Shown in pieces: positions 49,801-61,200 of a DNA stretch of 64,000 bases. Origin of the DNA: Macrocystis pyrifera (lineage: Eukaryota > Sar > Phaeophyceae > Laminariales > Laminariaceae); assembly GCA_031763025.1 (NCBI GenBank), contig JASSKH010000040.1, positions 1,749,001-1,813,000 on the forward strand, given 5' to 3'. Under the pieces are notes generated by a model. It was not told the DNA's origin, searched no databases, and was given only the letters and a program-made list of their open reading frames with translations. Each line of letters opens with the position of its first letter. The stretch's first letter is position 1. A program made the translations under genes and the position numbers.

Positions 49801-50077
49801 GCACGCAGGCACCCTTGAAGCAATAGAACGAAGTGCATCGAAAGTCGACGAACACATATTCCGACCAAAACTGAAAACACAGCAGTGTGGAGATTTGATC
49901 TCAGCTCACATCCGTCTCAGCGTATCTGATGTTGTCGTGTTCAAAAGGCGTCACATTGTGGATATCAGCGACCACGACACCCATCCCGCGCCCTGCTAAG
50001 CGTAAAGCTGTTGCACGGCCAAGCCCGGAGGCTCCACCAGTAACAATCGCGGTGGTCGCACGCGAAATCGCCGCCAT
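39621..50077 (-). CDS. HSD17B10: 3-hydroxyacyl-CoA dehydrogenase type-2 (HSD17B10/SDR5C1 family), 6 exons
   Basis: A short-chain dehydrogenase oxidising short 3-hydroxyacyl-CoAs (fatty acid and branched amino acid degradation), mitochondrial in animals; there it is also part of RNase P. Exons on the minus strand: 50077-49910, 42401-42283, 41659-41567, 41148-41067, 40485-40377, 39811-39621. All phases agree; 253 residues (human 261). NAD site GGASGLG near residue 15; [35 protein letters not shown] with the catalytic Ser; active site YAASK; then [16 protein letters not shown] and the family signature [19 protein letters not shown] at the C-terminus. The start chosen ([15 protein letters not shown]) matches the length of the human N-terminus; an ATG nine codons upstream is also in frame. 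Intron 1 is 7.5 kb against short ones elsewhere and holds most of the local repeats. Confidence 0.95.
43331..43435. repeat. Perfect 22-bp hairpin followed by 28-bp tandem repeats
   Basis: 43331-43352 (CTACCTGCTAGACCACTCAG plus two bases) is exactly complementary to 43354-43375 around a single-base loop. The right arm then repeats twice more in direct orientation with a 28-bp period (GACTGAGTGGTCTAGCAGG). Located in intron 1 of the dehydrogenase gene. Confidence 0.9.
43838..44055. repeat. (CTG)n and (CAG)n trinucleotide repeats
   Basis: An uninterrupted CTG run of about 12 units (about 43840-43876) is followed about 150 bp later by an interrupted CAG run (44022-44054). The surrounding sequences are also partly complementary (CACAAGG, CACACGC/GCACACAC), so the two tracts can pair. 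Confidence 0.85.
44456..44636. mobile_element. PIF/Harbinger-like MITE with TAA target duplication
   Basis: The termini GAGCCCATCTTAACGGGGA (left) and TCCCCGTTAAGATGGGCCC (right) are inverted repeats of about 19 bp. The element is flanked on both sides by TAA, the 3-bp target duplication typical of PIF/Harbinger elements. The 181-bp interior is AT-rich and contains a third, internal copy of the right end (GATAAGATGGGCCC near 44566), suggesting a partial tandem duplication. No coding capacity. Confidence 0.75.
44858..45546. mobile_element. 689-bp TIR element with TTA duplication and GC-rich passenger
   Basis: Left end GGGACACACTCCTAACGAAC and right end GTTCGTTAGGGGTGGCCC are inverted repeats, extended inward by matching A-rich plus TCACGATTCGTGA segments. 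TTA flanks both ends, as expected for PIF/Harbinger. The termini and subterminal parts are AT-rich, but 45040-45420 is strongly GC-rich and open on both strands. No transposase or DNA-binding motif was recognised there, so it may be a captured host fragment or eroded element coding sequence. Confidence 0.7.
48466..48536. repeat. Hairpin with 16-bp arms
   Basis: AACTCACAGCTGACGT and ACGTCAGCTGTGAGTT flank an A-rich loop of about 36 bp. Possibly a minimal MITE. In intron 1 of the dehydrogenase. Confidence 0.75.
48935..49290. repeat. ACACCCCC-rich direct repeats
   Basis: Imperfect copies of CACCCCCTGTTATCACACC, CACGCCCCCTCGTTAGCACA and similar run through 48945-49140. Related ACCACACCCC and ACCGGGGGGT words also occur near 48160-48310 and 49190-49270. 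Confidence 0.6.
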
Positions 50078-52049
50078 CTTGATGTTTGAAGTCGAATGAC
50101 ACACAAGCAGTTTGTTTATCTGTTATTTGATTTACGATTTTAGGTCGGGAGTTCGAGGAAAAATCACGGCGTTACTTTTGAACGAAACGGTTGTCATACC
50201 ATTCCGTTTTCGACGACCCGACGACCCGCGCAGCCCACGGGCATCGAACATCGGGAACACGACCTTGGTTTCGTAACGATACAACTCTTTTGCTGACGAT
50301 TGTTGGCGCGACAACAACGAGTTGCCTTCAGATGCCGACCACGTCCGTGAGGCATATTATGTATCCAATAGCCGCAAAGGAAACGAGGAGGAGGGTTGTT
50401 GTCGCCGCCGTATATGAATACCTGGTATACGTGTATGTATGTTGTGTGCGAATACAGCAGCAGTAGTACCTGGTGCCTGTTCAGGGGAACACGAAGAAAA
50501 CAAGGTGTCGTCGTCGGGAGTACAGTGGGGACGAATCAAAGTGTGTACGGCTATAAAACGTACATAACTACGAGAACCAGGCATAGGCCTATACTTATTA
50601 TATGATTGTATCTGTGGTACGCCGTTGCCAGGTGTTTCGGTGGATGAAAGGTCGATACTCAGTGAGGTTAAATGCACACACAAGTACTCTGTCTAGTACG
50701 TAGTTGACACGTTGACGGAGGTCACCAGGAAATAGAATGGCAAGGGGTGCAGCAATGCTGCAAGGCGAAGCCAATCATAGCAAGAGATGCATTGAATTTC
50801 GTACATTGGCGAGACCCAATTAATTGTCATTGTCGTCGGGATCCCCTTTGATAAAGACCTCATACGTATAGTAGTAGCACCGAAATGGTTTGGTGTGCCT
50901 GCAAACATACATTATTGGAGGGCCCACCATTGTGCGGCTCACAATATATAACCAAATGCATTGTTGCAATGACACTATACAGTACCGACCACGCGCGTGG
51001 TTGAACAATGTAGAAGGCGCAGGGAAGTGAAGTCTTCTTTTCGAAATGCATGTGAGCAGGGGGGAGGGGCTGGCCATTGGATGGTTATAAGCGTAATGGG
51101 CCCAAAGACGAACACGGGCCTATACATACCAGGCAACAGACACCCTCAAGGACGAAGTCCCGAGAGTGACAAATTATTCCAGGATTGAGGAGGAACTTTC
51201 CTCCCAAACAACTCCGACAATGTCAATTAAGATTAACTGCAAAGATCGAACCAAATATCCTCAACAGGGTGAGGGTGAGGTGGAGACGCATGGGCGGCAT
51301 CCATGCTTCCGTCGTTGTAAAGCTTGCACACCTCGGATAACGTAACACTCGGATATCACTTATCTACGTTATGGGGCCTAACACGGCGGCATGACAACGT
51401 CCTATTATAGTGTTAGCACAGTGGAGGAGCAATAGCGTATCGCGATGACATACAGCGCTATAGATGCGTATCAGCAAAGGTCATAACGCACACCATTGTT
51501 CTGCTGTGTTTCTCCTCTATCTCGGCGGCTCTGGTACGACGACATATAGTGTTATGCAGTGATCGGTACGTGTACTAACATCGCAGCACAATGTTAGAAG
51601 GTATTCAGACTCGTACGTCGACCTAGGATGCACCGTGATCACAATCCACCAATCGCTAACTTGCTAACATAATGATAGGATGTAAAAGGCTCTCCTAGGC
51701 ATAACACCCTAACATTATGTCAGGGTTCAGGGTAGTGTTAGGACGCCCTAACATAACGTTAGTAGTGATTATCGTGTATTCCATGACACTAACCTTATGT
51801 TATTAGAACGTCATCTGAGCCCCCCTTATTCTTCCTTTAGGTCGGATAACGTAACATTTGACGTAAGTTAGGTAAGTTACCAGCGGAGCTGGTCACGATG
51901 TAACACAATTTGTTAGGATATTACTAAAATGCCGAGGAGTGTGTAGCATTACGTTTGCATGATACTCGCATTGGAATCTGACTGTAGCTTTCGTTACCAC
52001 GTTACTACCATAAATGACAACTGGACGTAACACTACGTTACTCGGTTAC

Positions 52050-52222
52050 GGTTGGACCTGTCACATTGCTGCAACATATTGTTGCTATGTTACCGTTTTT
52101 GGCTCTAGGGTATATGACATGTGTTACCAGCGTTCCGGTTGGACCTGTCATTGGTGTAACATACTGTTGCCATGTTACCGTTTCGGACTCTTGGGTCCGT
52201 AACATGTGTTACCAGCGTTGAA
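52050..52222. repeat. Two-copy tandem repeat, period about 87 bp
   Basis: GGTTGGACCTGTCA at 52050 and 52137, each followed by a TAACATA/CAACATA...GTTGC.ATGTTACCGTTT stretch and ending ACATGTGTTACCAGCGTT. Confidence 0.85.
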
Positions 52223-54210
52223 CTTGAACCGGAGTCGCGGAGTAACGCATTGGTATACCGTGTTTTCGATTCCAAAATACCCCCATAGAGTTTGACGCGT
52301 TAAAATATCGTCGCCTTAATAAGACGCCACAGAATTGGGATTACTTTAGGATGTGCGATACGCCCTTCACCGGGCGCCATCCCACTGGGGTCTACTACAT
52401 AGGCTTACACCCCCTGACATCCACAACATAATAAATATAGGCTACGATTGACGGAAAATATCGACGGAATTTATCGCTTTTTTTTTTTTTCCGTTGCAAT
52501 AGCCCATAGTCTACCACATCCACCACGCCTAGAGCGCCGGAAGGGGAACAGGAGTGATGCCTGTGCCGCTGGTAGGTGTCGCTGACATCAGCAGCACTAC
52601 CTTCGTAAAGGATATCGGAATCTGCCGCGTGGCAGCACACTCGGCGGCGATAGCACAACGCCGACGTTTACATTCGATGAGCGCGAAACATGAGAGTCCT
52701 CCGAAAACGAACGTTGTTCTCCCAGTCCGGAGGTGGGTGTGGGCGAGGTATCACGCTGACATTGAGCCGTTAGCTTCGACCGACTCGTGCTCGCTAGATT
52801 TAGCGTTTTCGTGGCGCTAATAATCATGAAGCAAACATGCCGCCGACACAAAATCGGCGTAGGGATGTGGCAAGCACAGTATGCCGCCGTGGCCAACCGT
52901 GGCGGGGCTCGGATAATCCGACATATTTCTTAAAGCTGGGTACAGGCGGAAAGTGGCGTTGATCGTTGTCAGAATCCGGGTGGAAGTATCTACTACGGTC
53001 GCTGATTGTGTCGTGGTCACCACCGTGGCTACTGGGTGAGCGTTTACGAGTCACCGCCGTTTTGATACTATCTGCGGTCGTGATGACACAGAGGGTTGTA
53101 CCGGTCAAAACAATAGCTGAAGCCCTTGCTCGAAGTTGCGAAGGTGTAAAGTTGCCAGACCGGCCCCAACGCCAATTATTTGTCTCTAACGTTTACGCGA
53201 TCATTTGCATGCACCCCCTCCTTTGTCACGCAGCTCTCCTGGCTGAGAAGCCGCTAGAAATTTAAATCAGGTACCGGTATTCCTTAACTGAAGAATTTTC
53301 TTTGGAATTGTCCTCACTCGCAGCGAAATGCTTGCGAGCGAGCGTCGGTGGGGGCAGAGGAGTCTACAAACGGGACCGTTGGCAATGAAAGTCACATTTG
53401 CCACAGCTAAAATCATCAGCCAGTCACCGTAGGCACACGAACACCTCTATAACTGGCCGACTGCAGTGATGATCAATTGCGCCTCCCCATTTATTTCGTC
53501 TGCATACTTTATCGTATTAATACCAAGCGGAAGGCCGTGCTGGTTTTTACGACGACCGTCATATATTGCCTGAGGCTTCGTGATGAACGCAACACAATGC
53601 CCAGCGTCATAGTTTTTTTTCAAGTTTTGTAACAAACGCTCTACATCAACATACAGAAGTCCCCGCAGCGACCGCATACAGCTCCTCACAAACTACCACA
53701 GCTCGCAAAATTGACGCACGCTTCTCTTGTGGGGTATGTGAGGGCGTCGGGTGTACCAGACAGCACACACACTACGAGTCGTATATAACCAGAAATCACT
53801 CACGAGGAGTTTTCGTGAACTCGAAGTTACTAGCCAGCAGCACAAAAAAATGCAAAACCCCAAGATATTTCATTTCACGCGTGGGAGTCTGCCATAGGTA
53901 TCACCCACGACAGAATGGTTTTGACCACAATATTCTGGTTTCCTGGGGGAAGTTTTGAACCCGTATGCTGACGTCCCCGAAAAAATGAAGAAAATATTGT
54001 CACGTTCTTGTTTGGTTAATATTGGGCCCAAAAAAGAGCAAAAAAGGAACCAAAAACATCTTAAATTTGGCAGCTGTTGTCTGAAACTTTGGAAAAGGAC
54101 CTTGTTTGCAAACTCCTTTTTACTGCATTTTCCAAGTCATCATGTTCGTACAATTTTGCGAAACGCCTACCTACGCGCCAACTCAACGACAGATTACTAA
54201 GAGGTCCGCC

Positions 54211-54445
54211 GTGATCCAGAACCACGAAACGAAGAAAACGATAGCAGCATGGCAACAACACCCGAGACCAAAAGGGCGTCACGTCTAGGGCGTGCAGGGG
54301 CGAAAGTCCCTTGACGGCATAGAGCCCCCCCGTGATCCAGAACCACGAAACGAAGAAACAAAGGCAGCATAGTAGCAGCACCCGTGACCAAAATAGAGTC
54401 ACGTCTAAAGCGTCCAGGCGCGAAAGCCCCGTCACAGCATGGCCA
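54211..54445. repeat. Two-copy tandem repeat, period about 121 bp
   Basis: GTGATCCAGAACCACGAAAC at 54211 and 54332, each copy continuing through GACCAAAA, GTCACGTCTA and GGCGCGAAAG/GGGGCGAAAG. Diverged by scattered substitutions. Confidence 0.85.
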
Positions 54446-55263
54446 AGCCCTATCCTCGTGTATAAAAAAAGTACCTGAGCGTGTGATCGAATGCTGAATT
54501 CGTGTGCCGTTGCAGCAAACCACGACCCGTCCATTGCCCGCGGTGTTGTACTGCTTGAGAAATCGGCTGGGCTAACGAGCCTTGTTGTGGTTTTTTACGC
54601 GGTTGCACGTCCCTGGTCCTCAGGCATTAAACATCATCAATCATGCTGTTCTCAGCATCTACCTGCATTCCGGCAGCTCAAATTTACAAGCGCTCCACCC
54701 GCCACAGCTGCTCATGGTGACCACGACAGTCAGTGGTTCGAATCCTACCTAACGCAGATACCTTATCCGCAATTTCCGGCACAAAACCTATCATGCTTCC
54801 TACTGCCGCCCCGTCTATCTGATGCGACCAACGGCTTACGAATACTGGAGGATTTGGAGTTACGTGTGTAATATTGATGTATACTGCAGTAATACTTCTG
54901 ATGATGTACCCGTTTGAGCTACGAGTATCCAGCCCGATGCATATGCACATGATCAACTACAGCATTGTAAAAGCGCGCGTGTGTATGGCGTCTGGTATGA
55001 GTACTGCTGTACCACAAATAGCAAACGGATCTACCAGATCTTGTGCTCGATTGGAAGATACCTGGAGGCTGGAGGCACGTCTTGACGATCTCCGAAGATC
55101 CCGATCATGTTACAAGTACTCGTAATCCCTCAACATTTATTCGAACTCCCATCTCCCGCCCAAAACTTAAAACACTCTACGCGTATTTTGAAACGAAGAG
55201 CTTGGAGATTGTGGAGAGCGCCAACAGCAGTGGACTGCTGCGAGCTGCAGGGAGGCTTTCGCG

Positions 55264-58200
55264 ATGGAGGCAACCATGCCAACAGTGGATCGGCTTATCG
55301 ACGGGATCAATGGCGAGGATCCCGCAGGAGCTCGGTTTTACATGGCCCAGCTTCGACAGAATGAGGTACACGCTGCTTGCTGGTGTCTTTCTATTTTCGC
55401 AAGTCTTGGAATGTATCGCGTTTGACTCGGACCACAGGTCCGTTGGTGTTGTTCAAATGATAAACTGGCAGTTGATGAGCGATCGCGTTCGGCGTATCCT
55501 GCAGCATGCGTTGGCGATGTATTGTGCTATCGTGTGACTGGCGAGATTGAGTGAACGATAACTACACCGCCGAGTCTCGATGCGGAGCCCTCTGCCGGAA
55601 CGCTCTCAGTGAGCGTGCAGCGGTGTAAGACTGCTGCAACTGATTCCTCACAACCCAACCCCGCTGTTGATCCACCTTTCCTGTTCTGAGTTGATGCGCT
55701 ACTGCCCTGCTGTCCAGTAAGCGCTAAATTGAGGCCTAAGCGTTGATGCTACGGTACTGGCTACCGCTGCTGTGTCACCCATCTAGCAGGTGTCAGTATG
55801 TCCTTCCACGTGCTACATGCGAGTATGGCGATACTTCGATCGCGCGTACTATTCATCAGGGTTTTGCAACAACCAGCAATGTCCACTCTCAACGCTCCAG
55901 TAGAGCTTACCCCTTATTCGATATTTGGTCTGATTGGCTCAGGGTCAGGGTTAGGGTTGCTCTGATTGGCTTTGTGAGGGTTCGGCTTACCGTACGAGTA
56001 GTTCTACTCGTCTCTTGCACAGTCTGCGTCTTTTTTTCCGAATAACTGGTAAGCTGCCCCTCCTCCCCTCCACCATTGATCGAGCCAACAGCAATACGAC
56101 CTACGAGCATACTCGTCTCATAGCTATGGTCGTACAGAGATACCTGGTAGGAGCATGTTACGTTGCCTTGCTCGAGCGTCATACTCGTATAGCCAGTATG
56201 CGGCATGTACGTTTCGGCAGCGCACAGGAGTGTACGGTCTACGATGTGAGAGGCCCCTATTGCAAGACCACGTTTCCAATATACTCGTGCTAACACCAGG
56301 GTCTGATGGGTTGAGGCTGGTGGTTCTGCTGGCCTTGCCACCGAAACATGCGACACCCGATATGACAGGCCCTCATTGCAACACGACATTTCTAATCATA
56401 CACTCGTGCAACATCAGTGTCTATTTGGGCGAGGCGAGGCTTTCGGCCAGCCGTTTTTTTTTTTTTCACGCCCCCGGAACATGCGGCGGAGCCGCACGAC
56501 TGCCCCGGCCGACCTCGAGCCCCCCGGAGGGTTGGGGTCATGGTTAAGGTGTCAGGATCGGGGTCGGGTTGGGTCTGGGCCGACGTGCTACATGTAAATT
56601 GTCCAAAAAAGCTTCCACTATCATGGTGTTGCAATATCGGGCACCCCTACGATCTACGAGCAGCGTTTTCCTCTTTACTCTTTACGTACGACAATCAGTT
56701 CGTATGAGCTCGTCTGCTCTACGCACGCTGCGTTGCACTTGGATGTCTATTCTGATACCTACCGTATGTTTACAGCTTGTACGTTCGGCTAGGTTTTTGT
56801 TTGTTCACTGCTATGATTGTATTCATTATCTCACTGTCTCGACGGATCACAGCGATCCCATCACCACAGGAGTCGCTTTTCGGTATCCTGTCAACATCGG
56901 TACATCTGCCTTTTTTTTATAAGGGAAAAGGCGCTGTTGAAATACGAAGTACTTCTACAAACAGTAGAAACCAGTACCTTAACTGGAATGCAGAAGTATC
57001 GTCTTCGTAGCCCTCGATCAACGATTGAATTCATACAACCCCGAGGACAATGGATGTGACTACGACTATACAGTATACCACTACAAGTACATATATACTT
57101 GCTATTAATACCAAGTATGTACCAAGAGCAGCGGCATACCGTTACGTGGTAATAATAGTCTGTGAAAAGCATGGGAAATGAACGAGACCGGCAACAACCG
57201 CATAGCGTCAGGATGCCCCAAACAACCATTGATCTACCTCGTACACAGGTGTATAATACCATAATACCAGGTATGCAACTGCGAATGTGTGTTGGGGTGC
57301 GCATACGGCATGTATGTGTGATATCGCCCAAATTCCCTTTCGAGGGCCTCTCCGTAATGCTCGCTTGGATAAAATGCGTTAAACGACTTACTTTGTGACG
57401 ATTTCTCCCCTCTACACCTCGTCTGACGTGCCGACGTGCCCCCTCTCCGCGGCCACCTCCCCCCCCCCCCCCCCCCACTACTCCCCGCGATCCGACTCAC
57501 TACTCAGACCTTGTCAATGCTGGAATGTTTTGAGGACATGCTCTCCGGCAGGCTTCCGGTCGGTCCTCCGCCTTCCCCTGGCGACCCTCTCAGCCAGTCG
57601 AGCGTCAACAGCGTAGCGTACCGCGTACCCCCGAGCGATTTCCTTAAGGTGCTCCTGGGGGGGGACACAACGCGTATCGGTGCCCTGCACGCTGTCCTAC
57701 AGGTGCGTCACGCCTAACCACGCGAGCGCGTTGTTTTGTTGCTGGGCGCCGTACGTACCAGATTCATGTTTGCTTATTTGGTGGAAACGTTTGTCAGGCG
57801 CGCTTGTCAATGGATTCGCGTCGGTTGTGTCAACTCGTGGCCGGCGAATTGCTTCTCCATGGAAGTAGTGAAGGGGCTTCGGAGGCAGAGGAGCCATTTT
57901 TTGCCGCTCTTCATTTCGCGTGGTCCTCGTGGGTGCGGTACCGCGGACGCTGCTAACTATGCGCGGTGTGCGCTCGTCACATGACGACTCCTGGTACCCT
58001 GGTACAGTATAGGATACAACACAACTGCCGAGGGCACAACGTTCACACATGCGCACACATATTCCTAGCGTGAGTTCCTTGGTCAAGACCCTACTCGCGT
58101 GCCGTAGCCTTCATTTTGCACAGCAGGCTCATGACTTGCCCCCCCCCCCCTCCTCGGCAGGCGATAGGAAGAGGCGACCTCCAAGGGCGCGCCGCGTCTC

Positions 58201-61200
58201 TTTGCGTGTCGGAAGTCCGCATGTGTCTGGCCGCCTGCGTCAGCGGCGCAGGCGCTGACAACTTTCCCGGTGCGCGTGGCTCAGGAACGGATGGCAATCT
58301 GAGGGGCGACCTCACTTGCTGGCGCCCGCCCTTGGCACAGCTCCGAGAATTGGCTGGCATCTGCCTCTCGTTCTCGGTTGACACCGTCTCGGACAGTCCA
58401 GCTGCGGGTAGTGTAGCAGCCCGCGGTGATGGGAACAGCCGGAAGGACATTAGCAACCGTCGCATGCTCATACTGGACGCATTGCCAGCGGTCCTCGGGG
58501 CGTGCTGTGCAGTGGCGGCGGCGGCGACGGCGGAAGAACATGATGATAGCAGCGAGTGCGATAGTGACATCGGAGACAACGTCGAGAAGGCGTTTCCAGG
58601 CTCTCGGGGTGACGGTGGCGGTGGCAACATGGCTGCTGCTGCTGCTACTGCTGGGGCTACACGAAAAGGGAAAGCAAAGTTGGTCGGCAGCGGAACCAGG
58701 GGCGGAGGCGCCGGTGGCCGCACCACTTCTACGGGTGGTAGCCGCGCTATCAGCAGTCATGGTGGTGGCGGCATTCGCACGAGCAGTGCTTGCCGACCTC
58801 GCCGCGGCAGTGGAGTCCCGGGCGGCGGTGTCGGCGAAAGATTGCCAGAACGAGGGGAGGCGGTCCTATCGGATGTGTTAGACGCTCTCCTGGATCGACC
58901 CTGGCCACCGGAGCTGGTGCTGCCCCTACTGGTCATGTTTGAGGAGATCTACGGACTCATTGAGATGCTGGGGTCACCTGCCACTGAGTCAGGGCGAGAG
59001 GCAAGCGACGGTGGCGGTGGAAGCCCGGAGCGTGTAGGAGGCGGGACGGACAAGGGCGATGTAGGAGGCAGGGAAAGGGTTTGGTGGAGAGTGCGCTCGA
59101 GGCTGATGGAAGTCGTCCGGACCGGGGGCTTGGAAGGAGCGGATTTCACGGGTATCCTTCGGCAGGTAGGCTTCATTTGGTCCGTGTCTCTTCCTGGCCT
59201 TCGAACTCGTGTGGAGGTAGAGATTCGCAGACGCCCGTCGAACCTATACCAAGGGAACTCGAATGTCACTGTTTGGTCACGGACCATACGTACAATGTGC
59301 TGCCACTACAACGCTTTGATGCTCAGGCTCCGTGGGGTGTGATCTACACCTAGGCACAAGCTGCTTCACTGGTGCTGTACGGCGTTTGCGCTGCTGGGTT
59401 TGTAAGGGCCGTGTTTTGCCGACATCACCGACAAGTTCGTTTTGCCGCGATGATGACGTTCCGCAACTGAAGCGAGTGCCTTCTTCTGCATTTTGGTCTC
59501 GCCTCCACGCCCTCCTCCCCTCCCTCTTCCCTCCCCAATCCCTAGGTGTGTGTACTGTGCGAGGCTGACGAGCATCACCACTGGGAGCGCCTAGCAACAC
59601 GCCCCTCTCCCTCCCACCATCACCCGGAGGTGTCGGGGTACACTACAGCGGACAGAGCTGCGAAAAACCACCGGGCAATGGTGAAAACCACGCCTGCTTC
59701 GGGGTCTTGTGATGGGGGGACAGGAGATGGGAGGGGCGGGGGGGTATGGGGGGCACGGGGAGGCGAAGACCGTAACCGCGGGACCTGCAGCGGGAGCTGG
59801 CTTTCATGTCTTCGGGAGCTATATGCAGCGGTCCCGCCGGAGTGGCTCTCAACCGTAGAGCTGGTGCTCGAGCGGACGCTGCATCAGATGCCGGCAGTGG
59901 CAGAGAGTCTGCTCGATGCTATCCAAAGCGCAGGTGGCGCGGAGAGCGCTGCCGCCAATCATGGCGGCGATACCGTCACGGTAGCAGGGAGGACTCGTAG
60001 GTCTTCGCGGCCGGGAACGGCGTTCGGCGACACGGCGGTATCGACCAGCAACGATCTGGGGCTCCTTCTCCTCCTACTCAGAGAGGCGAGTCCGCTCCGC
60101 GCGTGCTCCCTGCCCCTCTTACCCGAGGGCATGGACAGGGGGCGTCGTGCGGAAGAAGGTGTGCGTCTCCTCCTCGTAGCGGCTGGTCGAGGTGGTCGAA
60201 ACGAGTGCGGTGAAAAGACTGGTGAAAGGGAAGGCGGCGACGAAGGCGGCGCAGGTCGTCGAACCTCCGAGCGAGGAGGGCGCGGGGACGCTCTTGACCG
60301 TGTCCGGGCGCTTTTGCGGGGAGCCCTTTGCTCGAGGTCTACTCTACTTGTACGTGGTAGTGGCCACGGCGGATCGGAAGGTCGGGTTGGCGCGGGAAGC
60401 TCCGGCGGCGACAGCAGTGGAGGAGGAGGAAGAGGAAGAGGAGCAGGAGGCAGAGGAGATGTAGCAAGAAGAGGGGGGGTAGACAGAGAAGCAGGAGGGG
60501 GAAGCGAGAGCAGTGGCATATCCTCGAGCGAGCGCGCGTCGCAGCTGCTGGAGCTGTCGATACGATGGTTGGAGGAAGGGGACAAGTGCGGTGGCCTTCG
60601 GGGTGGCGGCGCTAGCGACAAGGACGGTACGGAGCTAACGGTAGAGAACCTTGCGGTTGAATCGATTTTGGCGGTTTTTGACGTGGTGGAGGGGGCCAGA
60701 CCGAAGCTGCTCAGGACCTTGCTTGGTGGGCTCTTTGACCAGAGCCAGGGTGGGGCGGTGTGCGCTTGGAGCTACATGCGAACGTGGGAAGCGCTGATGG
60801 CGCAAGAGGCGAAGCGAAAGGTGACTGCGAGACTACAGTCAGGAGGCCCGTTTTGGATTTCTCGCGCTCGAGGCGACCTGAATATTGGCGACGTGACGGC
60901 GCATTCCGCACCAGCGGAGAATTTTTGGAACGTTTCCCGTAGAGGATCAGCAATTAAGCTGTTACTGCTGTGGCGTTTCCCACAGGGGCCGTTTAAATTC
61001 GCAAAGGCTGCGCCAACCTATTCGTGCAAACCGGATATATTTTATTCGCGGTGCCATGTGCCATTACAATCGGAGTCTACCGGTGTCGTTCAACTGCGTG
61101 ATAATGTTCTCGGCGGTGCCGGGCGCAAGGGCGCTTCGGCGCCCCTCTACCGCACAGCTCAGTTTATCCGACGGTCACATTGGCAGTACGCCCTCCATTG

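Larger units (their letters stand above)
50078..55263. other. Spacer between the dehydrogenase and FANCI-like genes
   Basis: No gene was recognised on either strand despite several open frames (for example 52554-52820, 53447-53689 and 54491-54871). From 51340 to 52250 the sequence is filled with degenerate TAACGTTA/TAACATTATGTTA words. Two tandem repeats lie at 52050-52222 and 54211-54445 (separate entries). The promoter of the dehydrogenase lies at the left edge and that of the FANCI-like gene at the right. Confidence 0.4.

Noticed and set aside
54716..54760. Box-B-like GGTTCGAATCC, possible tRNA on the plus strand
   Set aside because: The T stem does not pair and no box A or acceptor stem is present in the expected positions, so no tRNA was called.
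52554..54871. Several open frames of 80-150 codons
   Set aside because: None shows a recognisable domain, paired splice sites or codon bias distinct from the spacer.
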